From Syntrophomonadaceae bacterium (GTDB lineage Bacteria > Bacillota > Syntrophomonadia > Syntrophomonadales > DTU052): 64,000 nucleotides of DNA. The stretch's first letter is position 1, and the number at the start of each line of letters is the position of its first letter. The translations under genes and the position numbers were made by a program. The stretch is taken from positions 1 through 64,000 of the forward strand of contig JAAYDA010000066.1 of NCBI GenBank assembly GCA_012729505.1, read 5' to 3'. Below the pieces are notes generated by a model, which searched no databases, had not been told where the DNA came from, and saw nothing but the letters and a program-made list of their open reading frames with translations. Below are positions 48,652-57,920 of the stretch, one piece after another.

Positions 48652-49412
48652 GAACACTTCGATTGTGCGGGGCGGACGTTGCCAAAGGCAATTTGATTCT
48701 CGTCAACTCATGCTATCCCCTTAAGGTCGATATGCCCAGGGATCACCTCGTGTCCGTGGGGCCCCATGCCTCTCCTATTCTTTTGGAAAGGCAAGCCGCG
48801 AAAATGCTGGCGGAAGTCACGGTCATTTTAGGCTGTGGCCATCAAATTCTGCCGGTCAGCGGCTACCGGACCACGAGGGAGCAGCAGACCATCTATGCGG
48901 ATTCCCGGCGTGAACATGGGGAGGATTTCGCCCAAAAATATGTGGCCCTTCCGGGATGCAGCGAACATCAAACGGGCCTGGCAGTTGATCTGGCCGAGAA
49001 CCGGAATGAGATTGATTTTATCCGGCCTGGTTTCCCTTACACCGGCATCTGCGGGCATTTTCGACAGTTCTCTATTCAATACGGATTTATCGAACGCTAT
49101 CCGGCCGGGCGTGAGCAGATTACCCGCATTGCCCATGAACCGTGGCATTTCCGTTATGTAGGTTATCCTCATTCAGAAATGATGCAGGAAAGAGCGTTGA
49201 CTCTGGAAGAATACACGGACTATCTCAAACAATTTCCCTACCGGGACATTCACCTGTTTTTCAAGAGCAATCGGCGTGATTTTGAGATTTTCTATGTTCC
49301 GGTTCAGCCTGATAAGGAAGTGGCTATAGATATTCCCGTGGGAATCCCTTATCAGATTTCCGGCAACAACCAGGACGGTGTTGTGGTGACACTTTGGAGG
49401 GATCGGCCATGA
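48648..49412 (+). CDS. vanXY: VanXY: D,D-dipeptidase/D,D-carboxypeptidase
   Basis: 254 residues. SxHxxGxAxD zinc motif SEHQTGLAVD at 105-114 and the ExxWH motif EPWH at 164-167 supply the two His, Asp and catalytic Glu of VanX/VanY metallopeptidases. It should remove D-Ala-D-Ala and the terminal D-Ala of precursors. Cytoplasmic: no signal. Overlaps the ligase by 4 nt (ATGA). C-terminal ~50 residues after the catalytic core are a beta-rich extension. Confidence 0.94.
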   Translation: MRTLRLCGADVAKGNLILVNSCYPLKVDMPRDHLVSVGPHASPILLERQAAKMLAEVTVILGCGHQILPVSGYRTTREQQTIYADSRREHGEDFAQKYVALPGCSEHQTGLAVDLAENRNEIDFIRPGFPYTGICGHFRQFSIQYGFIERYPAGREQITRIAHEPWHFRYVGYPHSEMMQERALTLEEYTDYLKQFPYRDIHLFFKSNRRDFEIFYVPVQPDKEVAIDIPVGIPYQISGNNQDGVVVTLWRDRP

Positions 49413-51571
49413 CAAACCTTTCGAAAAAAGAATACGCCGGCATTAATTATTTCAGGCTAATTGCGGCTTTTCTGGTCGTTGCGATTCATACCTCTCCTTT
49501 GACCGAGCTTAGCGGGACCGCCGATTTTGCGTTAACCAGAATTTTTGGCCGGGTTGCGGTTCCCTTCTTCTTTATGGCTTCGGGGTTTTTCTTATTTTCG
49601 AAAACCGAGGCAGGCAAGCTGCCTCCTGGTAAATTGGCGGTATTTTTGAAAAAAACTACTGTTCTCTATGCCATTGCCATCCTGCTCTATCTGCCACTGA
49701 ATATCTATGCGGGAAAAACAGAAGAATGGCGTTACTTCCCAAATCTCCTGAAGGACATTGTTTTTGACGGTACGGTTTATCATCTGTGGTATCTTCCGGC
49801 CGCCATCTTCGGTGCTTGCATTGTCTGGCTTCTTCTCAAAAAGCTGAAACCAGGACCAGCATTTATCATCAGCCTGCTTCTGTATGTCATCGGTCTATGC
49901 GGTGACAGCTATTACGGTATTGCTGAACAAATTCCGTTTCTGAAGGCTTTTTATCAGAATTTGTTTTTGTTTTCCGACTACACCCGTAACGGCCTGTTCT
50001 TCGCCCCGGTTTTCTTCATGCTGGGTGCGCTGCTGGCAGGACCGATAAAGAGGATACCGCTGAAAACCTGTTTAATAGGACTTATGCTTTCCTTTGCGCT
50101 CATGCTGGCGGAAGGACTGTTGCTGCACGGCTTCAACCTCCAAAGGCACGACAGCATGTATTTGATGCTTTTGCCCTGCATGTTTTTCCTGTTTCAAAGC
50201 CTGTTTTTTTGGCAAGGAAAAAACCTGAACGATCTCCGTAATCTGTCCCTGATCATCTATCTGATTCATCCGGCGGTAATCGTAGTCGTCCGTGGTCTTG
50301 CCAAAGCGGCAGGGCTGCAAGGACTGCTGGTCCATAACAGCCTCCTTCATTTTCTGACCGTTGCTTCAGGCTCCCTGGCCGCCGCCATCGTATTAGTCAT
50401 GCTTCTTAATGCGAGACGCGCTCCTAATGCCGCCGATTCTGGCAGGCGGCAAAAGGACCGGGCCTGGGCCGAGATCAATCTATCAAACCTCCAACATAAC
50501 GTACAGGTCCTGAAGGAGGCCCTTCCTGCCGGATGTGAGATTATGGCGGTAGTAAAAGCAAACGCCTATGGGCATGGCGCCGCCCAAATATCCAATTGTT
50601 TGAATCACATCGGAATTGACACCTTTGCGGTTGCCACCATCGATGAAGGCATCCATTTGCGCAGACAAGGGATTAAAGGGGAAATCCTTATCTTAGGCTA
50701 CACACCTGCAGCAAGAATCTCCGGGCTTTATCGCTACCGCTTATCACAGACTATAGCGGATGCGGAACATGCGAGGGAATTAAACGGTTTTGGCAAGCCG
50801 ATAAAGGTCCATGTTAAAGTGGATACCGGGATGAACAGACTGGGGGAAAGCTATCAGCATACTTCTGAAATCGCATCTATATTTGACTGTAATAATCTCA
50901 ATGTTACGGGTATTTTTACCCACCTTTGCGTTTCAGACAAGCTGGAAGAATCTGATGCCGCATTTACTGATCAACAAATCCGGTGCTTCTATGAGCTTTT
51001 GGATGAGTTAAAGGCGCGGCAAATCAATATTCCTGACATACACATCCAGAGCAGCTACGGAATTTTGAATTATCCCCGCCTGCAATGCGAGTATGCCCGA
51101 ATCGGGATTGCGCTCTACGGTGTTTTAAGCACACTTGATACAAATACTAAATGCTCATTGGCTTTACGGCCTGTTTTGGCTTTAAAATCCAAAGTCGCTC
51201 TTGTCCGGACGATTGCCCCGGGAGAGAGTGTAGGCTACGGGCGAAGCTTTATTACACCGAAGGAAATGCAAATTGCCGTTATTTCCATTGGATATGCAGA
51301 TGGTTTTCCCCGCAGTCTTTCCACAAAAGGCCATGTTTTAATCAGGGGATGTCGAGCCCCGATTATTGGCCGGATTTGCATGGATCAGCTTATGGCCGAT
51401 GTCACCAAGATTCCCGACGTTCAGAGAGGTGATGTTGTCACTTTAATTGGTAAGGACGGCTCAGAAGAAATAACCGCGGAACAGGTCGCGGCTAAGGAAG
51501 GAACAATCACTAACGAGCTGCTTAGCAGATTAAATGACTCTCGCTTGCAAAGGATCTTTTCTAACTTCTAA
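49409..51571 (+). CDS. vanT: VanT: membrane-bound serine racemase
   Basis: 720 residues from ATG 49409 (GGAGG 9 nt upstream; ATGA overlap with vanXY). Residues 1-345 are an acyltransferase-3-like integral membrane domain with about ten helices, likely for L-Ser uptake or anchoring. Residues ~350-720 are an alanine-racemase fold: PLP lysine K383 in AVVKANAYGHG, catalytic Tyr about 629 in IGYADGFPR, and GRICMDQ. Produces D-Ser for the ligase. Confidence 0.95.
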   Translation: MTNLSKKEYAGINYFRLIAAFLVVAIHTSPLTELSGTADFALTRIFGRVAVPFFFMASGFFLFSKTEAGKLPPGKLAVFLKKTTVLYAIAILLYLPLNIYAGKTEEWRYFPNLLKDIVFDGTVYHLWYLPAAIFGACIVWLLLKKLKPGPAFIISLLLYVIGLCGDSYYGIAEQIPFLKAFYQNLFLFSDYTRNGLFFAPVFFMLGALLAGPIKRIPLKTCLIGLMLSFALMLAEGLLLHGFNLQRHDSMYLMLLPCMFFLFQSLFFWQGKNLNDLRNLSLIIYLIHPAVIVVVRGLAKAAGLQGLLVHNSLLHFLTVASGSLAAAIVLVMLLNARRAPNAADSGRRQKDRAWAEINLSNLQHNVQVLKEALPAGCEIMAVVKANAYGHGAAQISNCLNHIGIDTFAVATIDEGIHLRRQGIKGEILILGYTPAARISGLYRYRLSQTIADAEHARELNGFGKPIKVHVKVDTGMNRLGESYQHTSEIASIFDCNNLNVTGIFTHLCVSDKLEESDAAFTDQQIRCFYELLDELKARQINIPDIHIQSSYGILNYPRLQCEYARIGIALYGVLSTLDTNTKCSLALRPVLALKSKVALVRTIAPGESVGYGRSFITPKEMQIAVISIGYADGFPRSLSTKGHVLIRGCRAPIIGRICMDQLMADVTKIPDVQRGDVVTLIGKDGSEEITAEQVAAKEGTITNELLSRLNDSRLQRIFSNF

Positions 51572-51639
51572 AGCCTTCCTGGCCGGGAAGCATTACACCT
51601 GCCATCTCCCGCCCAGAAAGCAAACGGATTTTTCATCAG

Positions 51640-51891
51640 CTAAATTATGCTACACAAATTATTCTTTTTTAAAGTTATATACTCGTCTCTTGCATAAATT
51701 GCGAAAATTATACAAAGAACCAAAGGCAATCCTATATCAGATATTGGACCGACTACCTTACCAAACATTTGACTGCCTAATGATACATATTCTGGCGAAT
51801 TCCCCGGTATAATCCTCCAGATTTCAATAAGTGCCTCAGCAGCACCTAATACAGAGGCGAATAAATACAAAATAAAATCTCTCTTCTTCAT
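51640..51891 (-). CDS. Small membrane protein, unknown
   Basis: 83 residues starting MKKRDFILYLFASVLGAAEA, with GGGGG 12 nt upstream. Two membrane segments (about 6-22 and 52-70) separated by a loop with IPGNSPEYVSLGS. It lies between vanT and the radical SAM gene and faces vanT tail to tail. No family recognised. No terminator was found between it and vanT. Confidence 0.6.
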   Translation of the reverse strand: MKKRDFILYLFASVLGAAEALIEIWRIIPGNSPEYVSLGSQMFGKVVGPISDIGLPLVLCIIFAIYARDEYITLKKNNLCSII

Positions 51892-52020
51892 TGCCCATTA
51901 CCCCCTCAGAAATAGTTTTGATATAGTGTCATTTTATTAATATCAGCAATTAGTTGAGCTAGTTGAACTATACATTTTTTAATTATTTTACCATAAATGA
52001 TGGCTCGAAAGGTACCTGCT

Positions 52021-52119
52021 ATGTCGCATAACATTGATCAGCTTATTAAACTTGTTGGCCCAGCTTCTTTGCTGTTTCGGTATCACATCACCCGGAAATG
52101 CGAACTAGACGCAGCTTAA
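52021..52119 (+). other. 32-codon open frame in the 51892-52135 gap
   Basis: ATG to TAA encoding MSHNIDQLIKLVGPASLLFR and HITRKCELDAA. No ribosome site is obvious. It could be a truncated end of a mobile-element gene left after integration of the van region, but I find no homology I trust. The rest of the gap holds nothing recognisable. Confidence 0.25.
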
Positions 52120-52135
52120 ATGAGATAAATCCATG

Positions 52136-53398
52136 TTATGCTTTCAACAAGCCTTTCCCTCTTTGAGCAGGGTGGCTGTATGAGGCCAACTTTACCCGGG
52201 CACGGGTCAATTCCTCCATCATCTTCCTCACACCCAAAGCTTTTGAACGGAGAGGAATTGCATTAAAGAAAAAATCCGGGTCCAGATTAAGATTTCGCAG
52301 CTGTATCATTGGAATACCTACTTCCTTCACAAGTAATAACAGCTTTTCAACCTGCTCCTCGGAATCAGTAAATCCCGGCATTGTCAAGAGATTCAGACTC
52401 ACAAAAACCCCTTGATCATGAGCATAGCGCATGGAATCAATTACATCCTGCAGCTTATAATTTATCGGACAATGATAAGCAATATAATCCTTTTCAATTG
52501 CAGAAAGGAATGTTACTCGCATAGCATCAAGGCCGGCATCCACCATTTCCTTAACCCCCGAAAAATTTCCCGCATTAGTATTGCAGTTGATAGATCCCCG
52601 GTCAGTCTCGGTTCTCATTTTACTGATGGCCCTGGCTATCAATGCCGAATTGGTGCAAGGATCTCCTTCACATCCTTGTCCAAAGCTTACGATACTTTCC
52701 TCCGCCCCCTGCAGATGATGAAGCCCCACTTCCACAACCTCCTCCAAAGCAGGCACAAAGCTCAGCCGTTCCTGAGGAGAAAAAGTCTGTATATGCGACT
52801 CAGAAATGCAGCCTAAACAACGAGCATTGCAGGAAGGAGTGGTAGGAATACCACCTTCCCACCTTTGCATAAAAATATTTTGCGCCGTGTAGCATGAGTA
52901 GTGCAGGCTGCAATGGGCCAATTGGCGCAGAATTCTATTGGCAGGAAATTGCCGCAGACGTTGATGAACCAGGTCTTCAAGAAAAGGCAGGTTATAATGC
53001 CGGGGATGCCATTTATGGTGATCGTCAGTCGGAACCGCGGCAGCGAAAATCGCCCCGTCCCGGCCCGCCAGCGCTGTATACCCCAGGATGGGAATCTGGG
53101 CAGAATCGGGAGGACTGACAGCAGCCGGCAGCAGAGTCCGGGTAAACCCCTGAGGCAGCAAGCAGGCCGTTGCTATAACCGCCCCATTCTCTGTCTTCTC
53201 CCTCAGCTCAGCTTCATTATTGCTATTAAGACCTACCGGGTGATGACCCGGCATCATAGTCAAGGAACTGCCTTCCGGCAGCAAAATCAAATCCCCTTCC
53301 TCCGGTTCCACCCATTGAGACCCACTTCGCCCCAGGAAATAAAGATCCGGCGCTTTAATCAAATTGCCTTCTAAATCCGAAAAGAGCGTATAATACAT
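52136..53398 (-). CDS. Radical SAM protein of unknown function
   Basis: 420 residues from ATG 53398 (GGGGAGG just upstream; the in-frame reading from 53422 is unlikely). The CxxxCxxC cluster CNARCLGC is at 190-197, binding a 4Fe-4S cluster with SAM, with the SAM-contact segment SFGQGCEGDP later. Residues 1-180 form an unusual N-terminal domain with a GHHPVGLNSN stretch and several His residues. Resembles an uncharacterised clade seen in syntrophic Clostridia. Flanked by an M23 peptidase and vanT. Substrate unknown. Confidence 0.88.
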   Translation of the reverse strand: MYYTLFSDLEGNLIKAPDLYFLGRSGSQWVEPEEGDLILLPEGSSLTMMPGHHPVGLNSNNEAELREKTENGAVIATACLLPQGFTRTLLPAAVSPPDSAQIPILGYTALAGRDGAIFAAAVPTDDHHKWHPRHYNLPFLEDLVHQRLRQFPANRILRQLAHCSLHYSCYTAQNIFMQRWEGGIPTTPSCNARCLGCISESHIQTFSPQERLSFVPALEEVVEVGLHHLQGAEESIVSFGQGCEGDPCTNSALIARAISKMRTETDRGSINCNTNAGNFSGVKEMVDAGLDAMRVTFLSAIEKDYIAYHCPINYKLQDVIDSMRYAHDQGVFVSLNLLTMPGFTDSEEQVEKLLLLVKEVGIPMIQLRNLNLDPDFFFNAIPLRSKALGVRKMMEELTRARVKLASYSHPAQRGKGLLKA

Positions 53399-53525
53399 AA
53401 ATCCTCCCCTGTTACACAGCAATTCAGCCGGTTTTTGTTATATCGACTCATTTGTACCGATATTCGTATTATCTCATTATTCTTCACTGAAAGGCACTAC
53501 CTGGGACTGCTCATTGAAATTGAAA

Positions 53526-53581
53526 ATAAAAAAGCGAGCATCTTAGGAAGACTCTTTGAGTTTTCCATTGATTCTCGCTCC
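53526..53581 (-). terminator. Terminator after the M23 protein
   Basis: Minus strand GAGCGAG and CTCGCTTTTTT bracket a ~35-nt segment that itself contains AACTC/GAGT. Follows the M23 stop by about 25 nt. Confidence 0.75.
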
Positions 53582-53604
53582 AATTACAACTGCTCTCCAC
53601 TAAT

Positions 53605-54447
53605 CTAGCGCAGATATTTTATTGGATTAACAGCCTTGTCGTCATACTTAATCTCGAAATGGAGATGGGGTCCGGTTGTTCGTCCTGAGATTCCCACCAA
53701 AGCGATTACTTGTCCCCTCATAACATCCTGGCCTTCTTTCACCAATAATTTGGATGCATGAGCATATAAGGTTTCAACACCTTCTCCATGACTAATTATT
53801 ACCGTACGCCCATAAACCGTTTTAGTCCCGGCAAAAGTAACTCTACCGGCTTTGGCCGCTCTTATGGGAGTATTAACAGGACAAGCTACGTCAAGGCCAT
53901 GGTGAAACTCTTTTCCCCGCAAACCAAAATGCGAACTGATTGTGCCGAAAACCGGCCAGGAAAATAACCCTGCCACACTTCGTGATGGCTGGCTGGTTCC
54001 TGCAGCTGTAGCTGCTGCAGTTAAAGGTATTTTTATACTATCCCCGATCGCTAAACGCTGGGGATCCTTCCCGGAATTGGCCGCTATGAGCTGAGAAAGG
54101 TCAACCTTATGATTTTGGGCAATATCCCAGAATGTATCTCCTGCTTTCACGGTATAATAACCATCTCTCTCCCAGGGAATACTGAGATACTGACCCTCCA
54201 CTACCAAACGGTTGTCCTTCAGATTATTCATTGCCATAATTGCTTCCACATCGCTGCCGGTCTTTATTGCCACATCTCCTACAGTATCGCCCTTATTAAC
54301 AAGATATTTCATTACCTGTCGGTCGTCTGCCGGATTCGAGATTGATGGCCGAAACCCGCTTTGGCCCCATCCCGCCAAAACTGATCCCGGGCACCCACCC
54401 AAAACCAGTACGACAATCAGCACCAGACTTAAGGTTTTCCTATCCAT
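53605..54447 (-). CDS. LysM-M23 peptidase, secreted or lipoprotein
   Basis: 280 residues. Hydrophobic N-terminus with VLVLGGC, where C19 could be a lipobox cysteine. Two LysM domains (about 47-91 and 97-141) bind peptidoglycan. The M23 domain (about 165-278) shows HHGLDVACP and HLHFEI, the HxxxD and HxH zinc ligands. An endopeptidase cleaving peptide bridges or an activator of one. Located upstream of the radical SAM gene and downstream of rho's terminator. Confidence 0.93.
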   Translation of the reverse strand: MDRKTLSLVLIVVLVLGGCPGSVLAGWGQSGFRPSISNPADDRQVMKYLVNKGDTVGDVAIKTGSDVEAIMAMNNLKDNRLVVEGQYLSIPWERDGYYTVKAGDTFWDIAQNHKVDLSQLIAANSGKDPQRLAIGDSIKIPLTAAATAAGTSQPSRSVAGLFSWPVFGTISSHFGLRGKEFHHGLDVACPVNTPIRAAKAGRVTFAGTKTVYGRTVIISHGEGVETLYAHASKLLVKEGQDVMRGQVIALVGISGRTTGPHLHFEIKYDDKAVNPIKYLR

Positions 54448-54456
54448 TTTTCCACC

Positions 54457-54495
54457 TCAAAAACAAGAATAATAGTCACTGGCCGTTATTCTTGC
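54457..54495 (-). terminator. Intrinsic terminator after rho
   Basis: Minus strand CAAGAATAA and TTATTCTTG enclose ~20 nt, then TTTTTG. It separates rho from the M23 gene. Confidence 0.8.
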
Positions 54496-54528
54496 CCTGA
54501 AAGTGGGGTTATATTCGCTATATGAAAA

Positions 54529-55785
54529 TTATTTTTCCGCAAAAATGATAGGCGCTGCACGGAGCAAGTCGCGATTCGACTTGGTCTTCCGGAGAGTTTC
54601 GCTCATTACCTCCATAGTTTCCACCGTCTGAAAATTAGCGAACATACGCCGTAGATTCCAGTTAAGCTCCAATTCCTCTTTGGTCATCAATAGCTCTTCT
54701 TTTCTGGTTCCAGAACGTTTTAAATCGATGGCCGGGAATATTCTTCGCTCCGCTAAGCGGCGATCCAATACTAACTCCCAGTTACCGGTTCCCTTAAACT
54801 CTTCGAAGATGACCTCGTCCATTCTGGAGCCGGTTTCTACCAATGCAGTCGCGAGAATAGTCAGGCTTCCGCCTTCTTCTATGTTTCGTGCCGCTCCAAA
54901 GAATCTCTTGGGCTTATGCAAAGCGGCCGGGTCCAATCCTCCTGACAACGTTCTCCCACTTTGGGGAACTACCAGGTTGTGGGCCCGTGCAAGACGAGTC
55001 AGGCTGTCCAAGAGGATAACCACATCCTTCTTATGCTCGACCAGTCTTTTGGCTCTTTCAAGAACCATATCGGCTACTTTCACATGATTTTCCGGCGGCT
55101 CATCAAAAGTCGATCCGGTCACCTCAGCTTTTACCGAACGCTGCATATCGGTAACCTCTTCAGGCCTCTCGTCAATCAGGAGGACCATTAATTCAACTTC
55201 CGGATGATTTCTGGTGATAGCATTAGCGATCTTTTGCAGCAAAACAGTCTTCCCGGCTTTGGGAGGGGCCACAATAAGCCCTCGTTGTCCCTTGCCAACC
55301 GGCGAAATCAAATCAATCATCCTGGTTCCCAAATCATTGGAGACCGTTTCCAGTCGGAATCTTTCATTGGGGTGTAAAGGAGTCAAAGCATCAAAATGTA
55401 TGCGGCGGGACGCTTCTTCAGGGGGAAAGCCATTAACATCTTCTACCTTTAATAATGCAAAGAAGCGCTCATTGTCTTTGGGCGGTCTGACCTGCCCTGC
55501 CACCCTATCACCAGTTTTAAGATCAAATTTGCGAATTTGGGAAGGTGAAACATAGATGTCATCCTGACTGGGAACATAAGCGAATGGCCTCAAAAAGCCA
55601 TATCCATCCGGTAAGACTTCCAAAACCCCCTGAGCCGACAAAAGCTCATTCGATTGTGTCAATTTCTTCATTATCTCGAAGACCAATTCTTTTTTGCGGA
55701 GCTTATAAAAACCAACTAAATTATGATCCTTGGCAATTTGATAAAGCTCCACCAGTGTTTTGTTTTCCAGGTCTGCCAGGTTCAA
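54529..55785 (-). CDS. rho: Transcription termination factor Rho
   Basis: 418 residues. N-terminal SAP-like/OB RNA-binding domain (about 1-125; GYGFLRP) and RecA-like ATPase with Walker A APPKAGKT (about 175-182), Walker [17 protein letters not shown], and the Q/R loops ([21 protein letters not shown]). Start is TTG at 55785 with AGGAGG 8 nt upstream. It overlaps the stop of a small hydrophobic frame (55782-55979) by 4 nt. Confidence 0.97.
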   Translation of the reverse strand: MNLADLENKTLVELYQIAKDHNLVGFYKLRKKELVFEIMKKLTQSNELLSAQGVLEVLPDGYGFLRPFAYVPSQDDIYVSPSQIRKFDLKTGDRVAGQVRPPKDNERFFALLKVEDVNGFPPEEASRRIHFDALTPLHPNERFRLETVSNDLGTRMIDLISPVGKGQRGLIVAPPKAGKTVLLQKIANAITRNHPEVELMVLLIDERPEEVTDMQRSVKAEVTGSTFDEPPENHVKVADMVLERAKRLVEHKKDVVILLDSLTRLARAHNLVVPQSGRTLSGGLDPAALHKPKRFFGAARNIEEGGSLTILATALVETGSRMDEVIFEEFKGTGNWELVLDRRLAERRIFPAIDLKRSGTRKEELLMTKEELELNWNLRRMFANFQTVETMEVMSETLRKTKSNRDLLRAAPIIFAEK

Positions 55786-55979
55786 GTACTCTCCTCCTCT
55801 CGACTCAAGAGATTTTTTTCGATATTTAGCAACCAGCTAGTCCTAAGAATCATTCCGATCCCTGCCACAAAAGAACCAGTGACTGTTCCTGCCATTATCC
55901 GTAAGCTTAAGGCCAAAACAAACCCAGAACAAACTGTGTCGGCTGTTAATGGCCGACAAGTATCCTTATTGGACGTCAT
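55782..55979 (-). CDS. Small hydrophobic frame overlapping the rho start
   Basis: 65 codons whose TGA overlaps the TTG start of rho by one base group (TTGA), a typical translational-coupling arrangement. The central part ([27 protein letters not shown]) is hydrophobic, the rest charged. No ribosome site is seen before the ATG at 55979. May be a real small membrane protein or a leader for rho; uncertain. Confidence 0.35.
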   Translation of the reverse strand: MTSNKDTCRPLTADTVCSGFVLALSLRIMAGTVTGSFVAGIGMILRTSWLLNIEKNLLSREEEST

Positions 55980-56015
55980 TGGGGATAAATGAGGCAGCCC
56001 ATAATATTCTTCATA

Positions 56016-56186
56016 CTAACGTGATAGGTAAAAGAACTTGAATAGATTTTCGCCAACAAAACTTCCAACTATACTCGTACGAGTAATAAAGGCAAGAGCA
56101 AGTACAAAGGCAAGCCAAAACCAAGGTCGGAAAGAAGCTGGTACAAGAACCCCATACAAACTTAACAGCAACCCCGGCCAGTTCAT
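56016..56186 (-). CDS. Small hydrophobic protein between glpX and rho
   Basis: 56 residues from ATG 56186: starts MNWPGLLLSLYGVLVPASF, continues FRPWFWLAFVLALAFITR, and ends FYLSR. Two hydrophobic segments with bacterial-membrane-protein composition. The ribosome site is weak (GGG at 8 nt). It lies on the same strand as glpX and rho and lacks any close terminator. Not similar to known families I can recall. Confidence 0.35.
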   Translation of the reverse strand: MNWPGLLLSLYGVLVPASFRPWFWLAFVLALAFITRTSIVGSFVGENLFKFFYLSR

Positions 56187-56237
56187 TCCAATAACCCAAA
56201 AGTCAAAGTGGTTTTTCTTATAGTGTTCACATTGCTG

Positions 56238-57218
56238 TTAGACAAGTTTAATCTTATTATCTCTGAACAAAGGTTTTTTATCAAGCTGATGTATAGCTTC
56301 TATCTTCCTTACCGTTCCGGTACGCCCTCTCATCACCAAAGTGTGAGTAATGGCCCGACGGGAAAAATACCGGACCCCTCTCAAGAGTTCCCCATCGGTA
56401 ATACCGGTGGCGGAAAATATTACGTCTTCCGATTTAACCATATCATCGATAGTGAGCAGTCGGCTTATATCGGAAATACCCATATTCTTAGCCCGCAAGG
56501 CCTCGCTAATATCCTCCGGCATCAGCCGCCCCTGAAAATCGCCGCCCAAACACCGCAGAGCTGCGGCAGCAATAACCCCCTCCGGTGCCCCTCCTATTCC
56601 CATCAGAATGTCTATCCCCGAAGCTTCGTCAGCAGCGGCTACCGCCGGAGATATATCTCCGTCCGAAATAAGCTTAATGCGGCAGCCGGTCCGGCGCGCA
56701 TCTTCAATCAGCTGCTCATGACGAGGACGTTCCAGGATAACCACCGTAACCTCACTGATGAGTTTATCCAAAGCCTTGGCCACTTCCACGATATTCTCCC
56801 TAACGGGAGCATCCAGATTGACCCTGCCCTTGCATTCCGGGCCAACTGCTATTTTGTCCATATACATATCCGGAGCATGGAGAAGAGCCCCTCGGGGCGC
56901 CGCCGCCAAAACAGCTATGGCTCCATTGGTACCCTTCGCTAAAATATTGGTTCCTTCTAAAGGATCTACAGCTATATCAAGCTGAGGAGGCACACCCATA
57001 CCTACTCTTTCACCAATATAGAGCATGGGCGCTTCATCCATCTCACCTTCACCGATAACTACGATTCCGTCCATCTGAACTAAATCAAACATAATGCGCA
57101 TTCCGGTTACGGCCGCCTCATCGGCTGCCTCCTTGTCCCCACGACCCATCCATCGAGCTGCAGCCAAGGATGCCGCTTCCGTCACCCTGACCAGCTCCAG
57201 TGCTAATTCCCTCTCCAC
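56238..57218 (-). CDS. glpX: Fructose-1,6-bisphosphatase class II
   Basis: 326 residues. Li-sensitive phosphatase fold: VVIGEGEMDEAPMLYIGE (about 53-70) and DPLEGTNILAKGTNGAI (about 85-101) contain the metal-binding Asp/Glu. Dephosphorylates FBP in gluconeogenesis. Next to fsa and fba genes, as in B. subtilis (fbaA-ywjH-murAB-glpX-rho). Confidence 0.95.
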   Translation of the reverse strand: MERELALELVRVTEAASLAAARWMGRGDKEAADEAAVTGMRIMFDLVQMDGIVVIGEGEMDEAPMLYIGERVGMGVPPQLDIAVDPLEGTNILAKGTNGAIAVLAAAPRGALLHAPDMYMDKIAVGPECKGRVNLDAPVRENIVEVAKALDKLISEVTVVILERPRHEQLIEDARRTGCRIKLISDGDISPAVAAADEASGIDILMGIGGAPEGVIAAAALRCLGGDFQGRLMPEDISEALRAKNMGISDISRLLTIDDMVKSEDVIFSATGITDGELLRGVRYFSRRAITHTLVMRGRTGTVRKIEAIHQLDKKPLFRDNKIKLV

Positions 57219-57234
57219 CTGGATAACCCTCCAA

Positions 57235-57885
57235 TCAACTCTTGCTCAGATACTTCTCCCCATCTTTAACAAACTTAGCTATCCCCAGGTCGGTCAAAGG
57301 ATGTTTTACCATGGCTTTAATCACCTTATAGGGAATGGTCGCAATGTGTGATCCAATCCGGGCTGCTTCCGTAACATGCATGGTATGCCTGATACTGGCG
57401 GCAATAATCTCAGTATCCAATGCATACTGATCTAGAACACTAATAATCTCTGCCAATACGTTAATACCGTCATTACCAATATCATCAATTCGCCCCACAA
57501 AGGGGCTGATATATCTGGCGCCGGCGCGAGCGGCTAATAGGGCCTGGTTCGCCGAAAAAACCAAAGTCGCATTAGTTTGAATCCCTTGTTTCTTCAAAAA
57601 ACCAATGGCCCTTAGTCCATCCTCACATATGGGTATCTTCACCACCACATTGGGGTGAATTCCAGCCAGAATCTCACCTTCCCGAATCATATCTTCATAA
57701 GATATCCCCAAAGGCTCCGCATTCACCGGGCCGTCAACGATACCACAAATCTCTTCTACCATCTGATGAAAATCGCCTTTTTCTTGAGCTACCAGACTGG
57801 GATTAGTTGTGACCCCAGATAAGAATCCCAATTCATTTATCTCTCGGATTTCTTGAATATTCGCCGAATCTAAGAAAATCTTCAA
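57235..57885 (-). CDS. fsa: Transaldolase-like protein (fructose-6-phosphate aldolase family)
   Basis: 216 residues of the short transaldolase TalC/FSA subfamily. The Schiff-base lysine lies in [12 protein letters not shown] (about residue 85). [13 protein letters not shown] is the typical N-terminus. Functions as transaldolase in pentose-phosphate metabolism or as FSA; Bacillus YwjH is the former. Confidence 0.92.
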   Translation of the reverse strand: MKIFLDSANIQEIREINELGFLSGVTTNPSLVAQEKGDFHQMVEEICGIVDGPVNAEPLGISYEDMIREGEILAGIHPNVVVKIPICEDGLRAIGFLKKQGIQTNATLVFSANQALLAARAGARYISPFVGRIDDIGNDGINVLAEIISVLDQYALDTEIIAASIRHTMHVTEAARIGSHIATIPYKVIKAMVKHPLTDLGIAKFVKDGEKYLSKS

Positions 57886-57920
57886 AAGGCAGCCTCCTTA
57901 TACTAATATCGCTCTGAAAA

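Noticed and set aside
51571-51605. Terminator after vanT
   Set aside because: CTTCC and GGAAG can pair, but the stem is short and no T-run follows; I cannot call it.
56238-56942. Long plus-strand frames antisense to glpX, atp and pyrG genes
   Set aside because: They are mirror frames of strongly conserved minus-strand genes with no ribosome sites.
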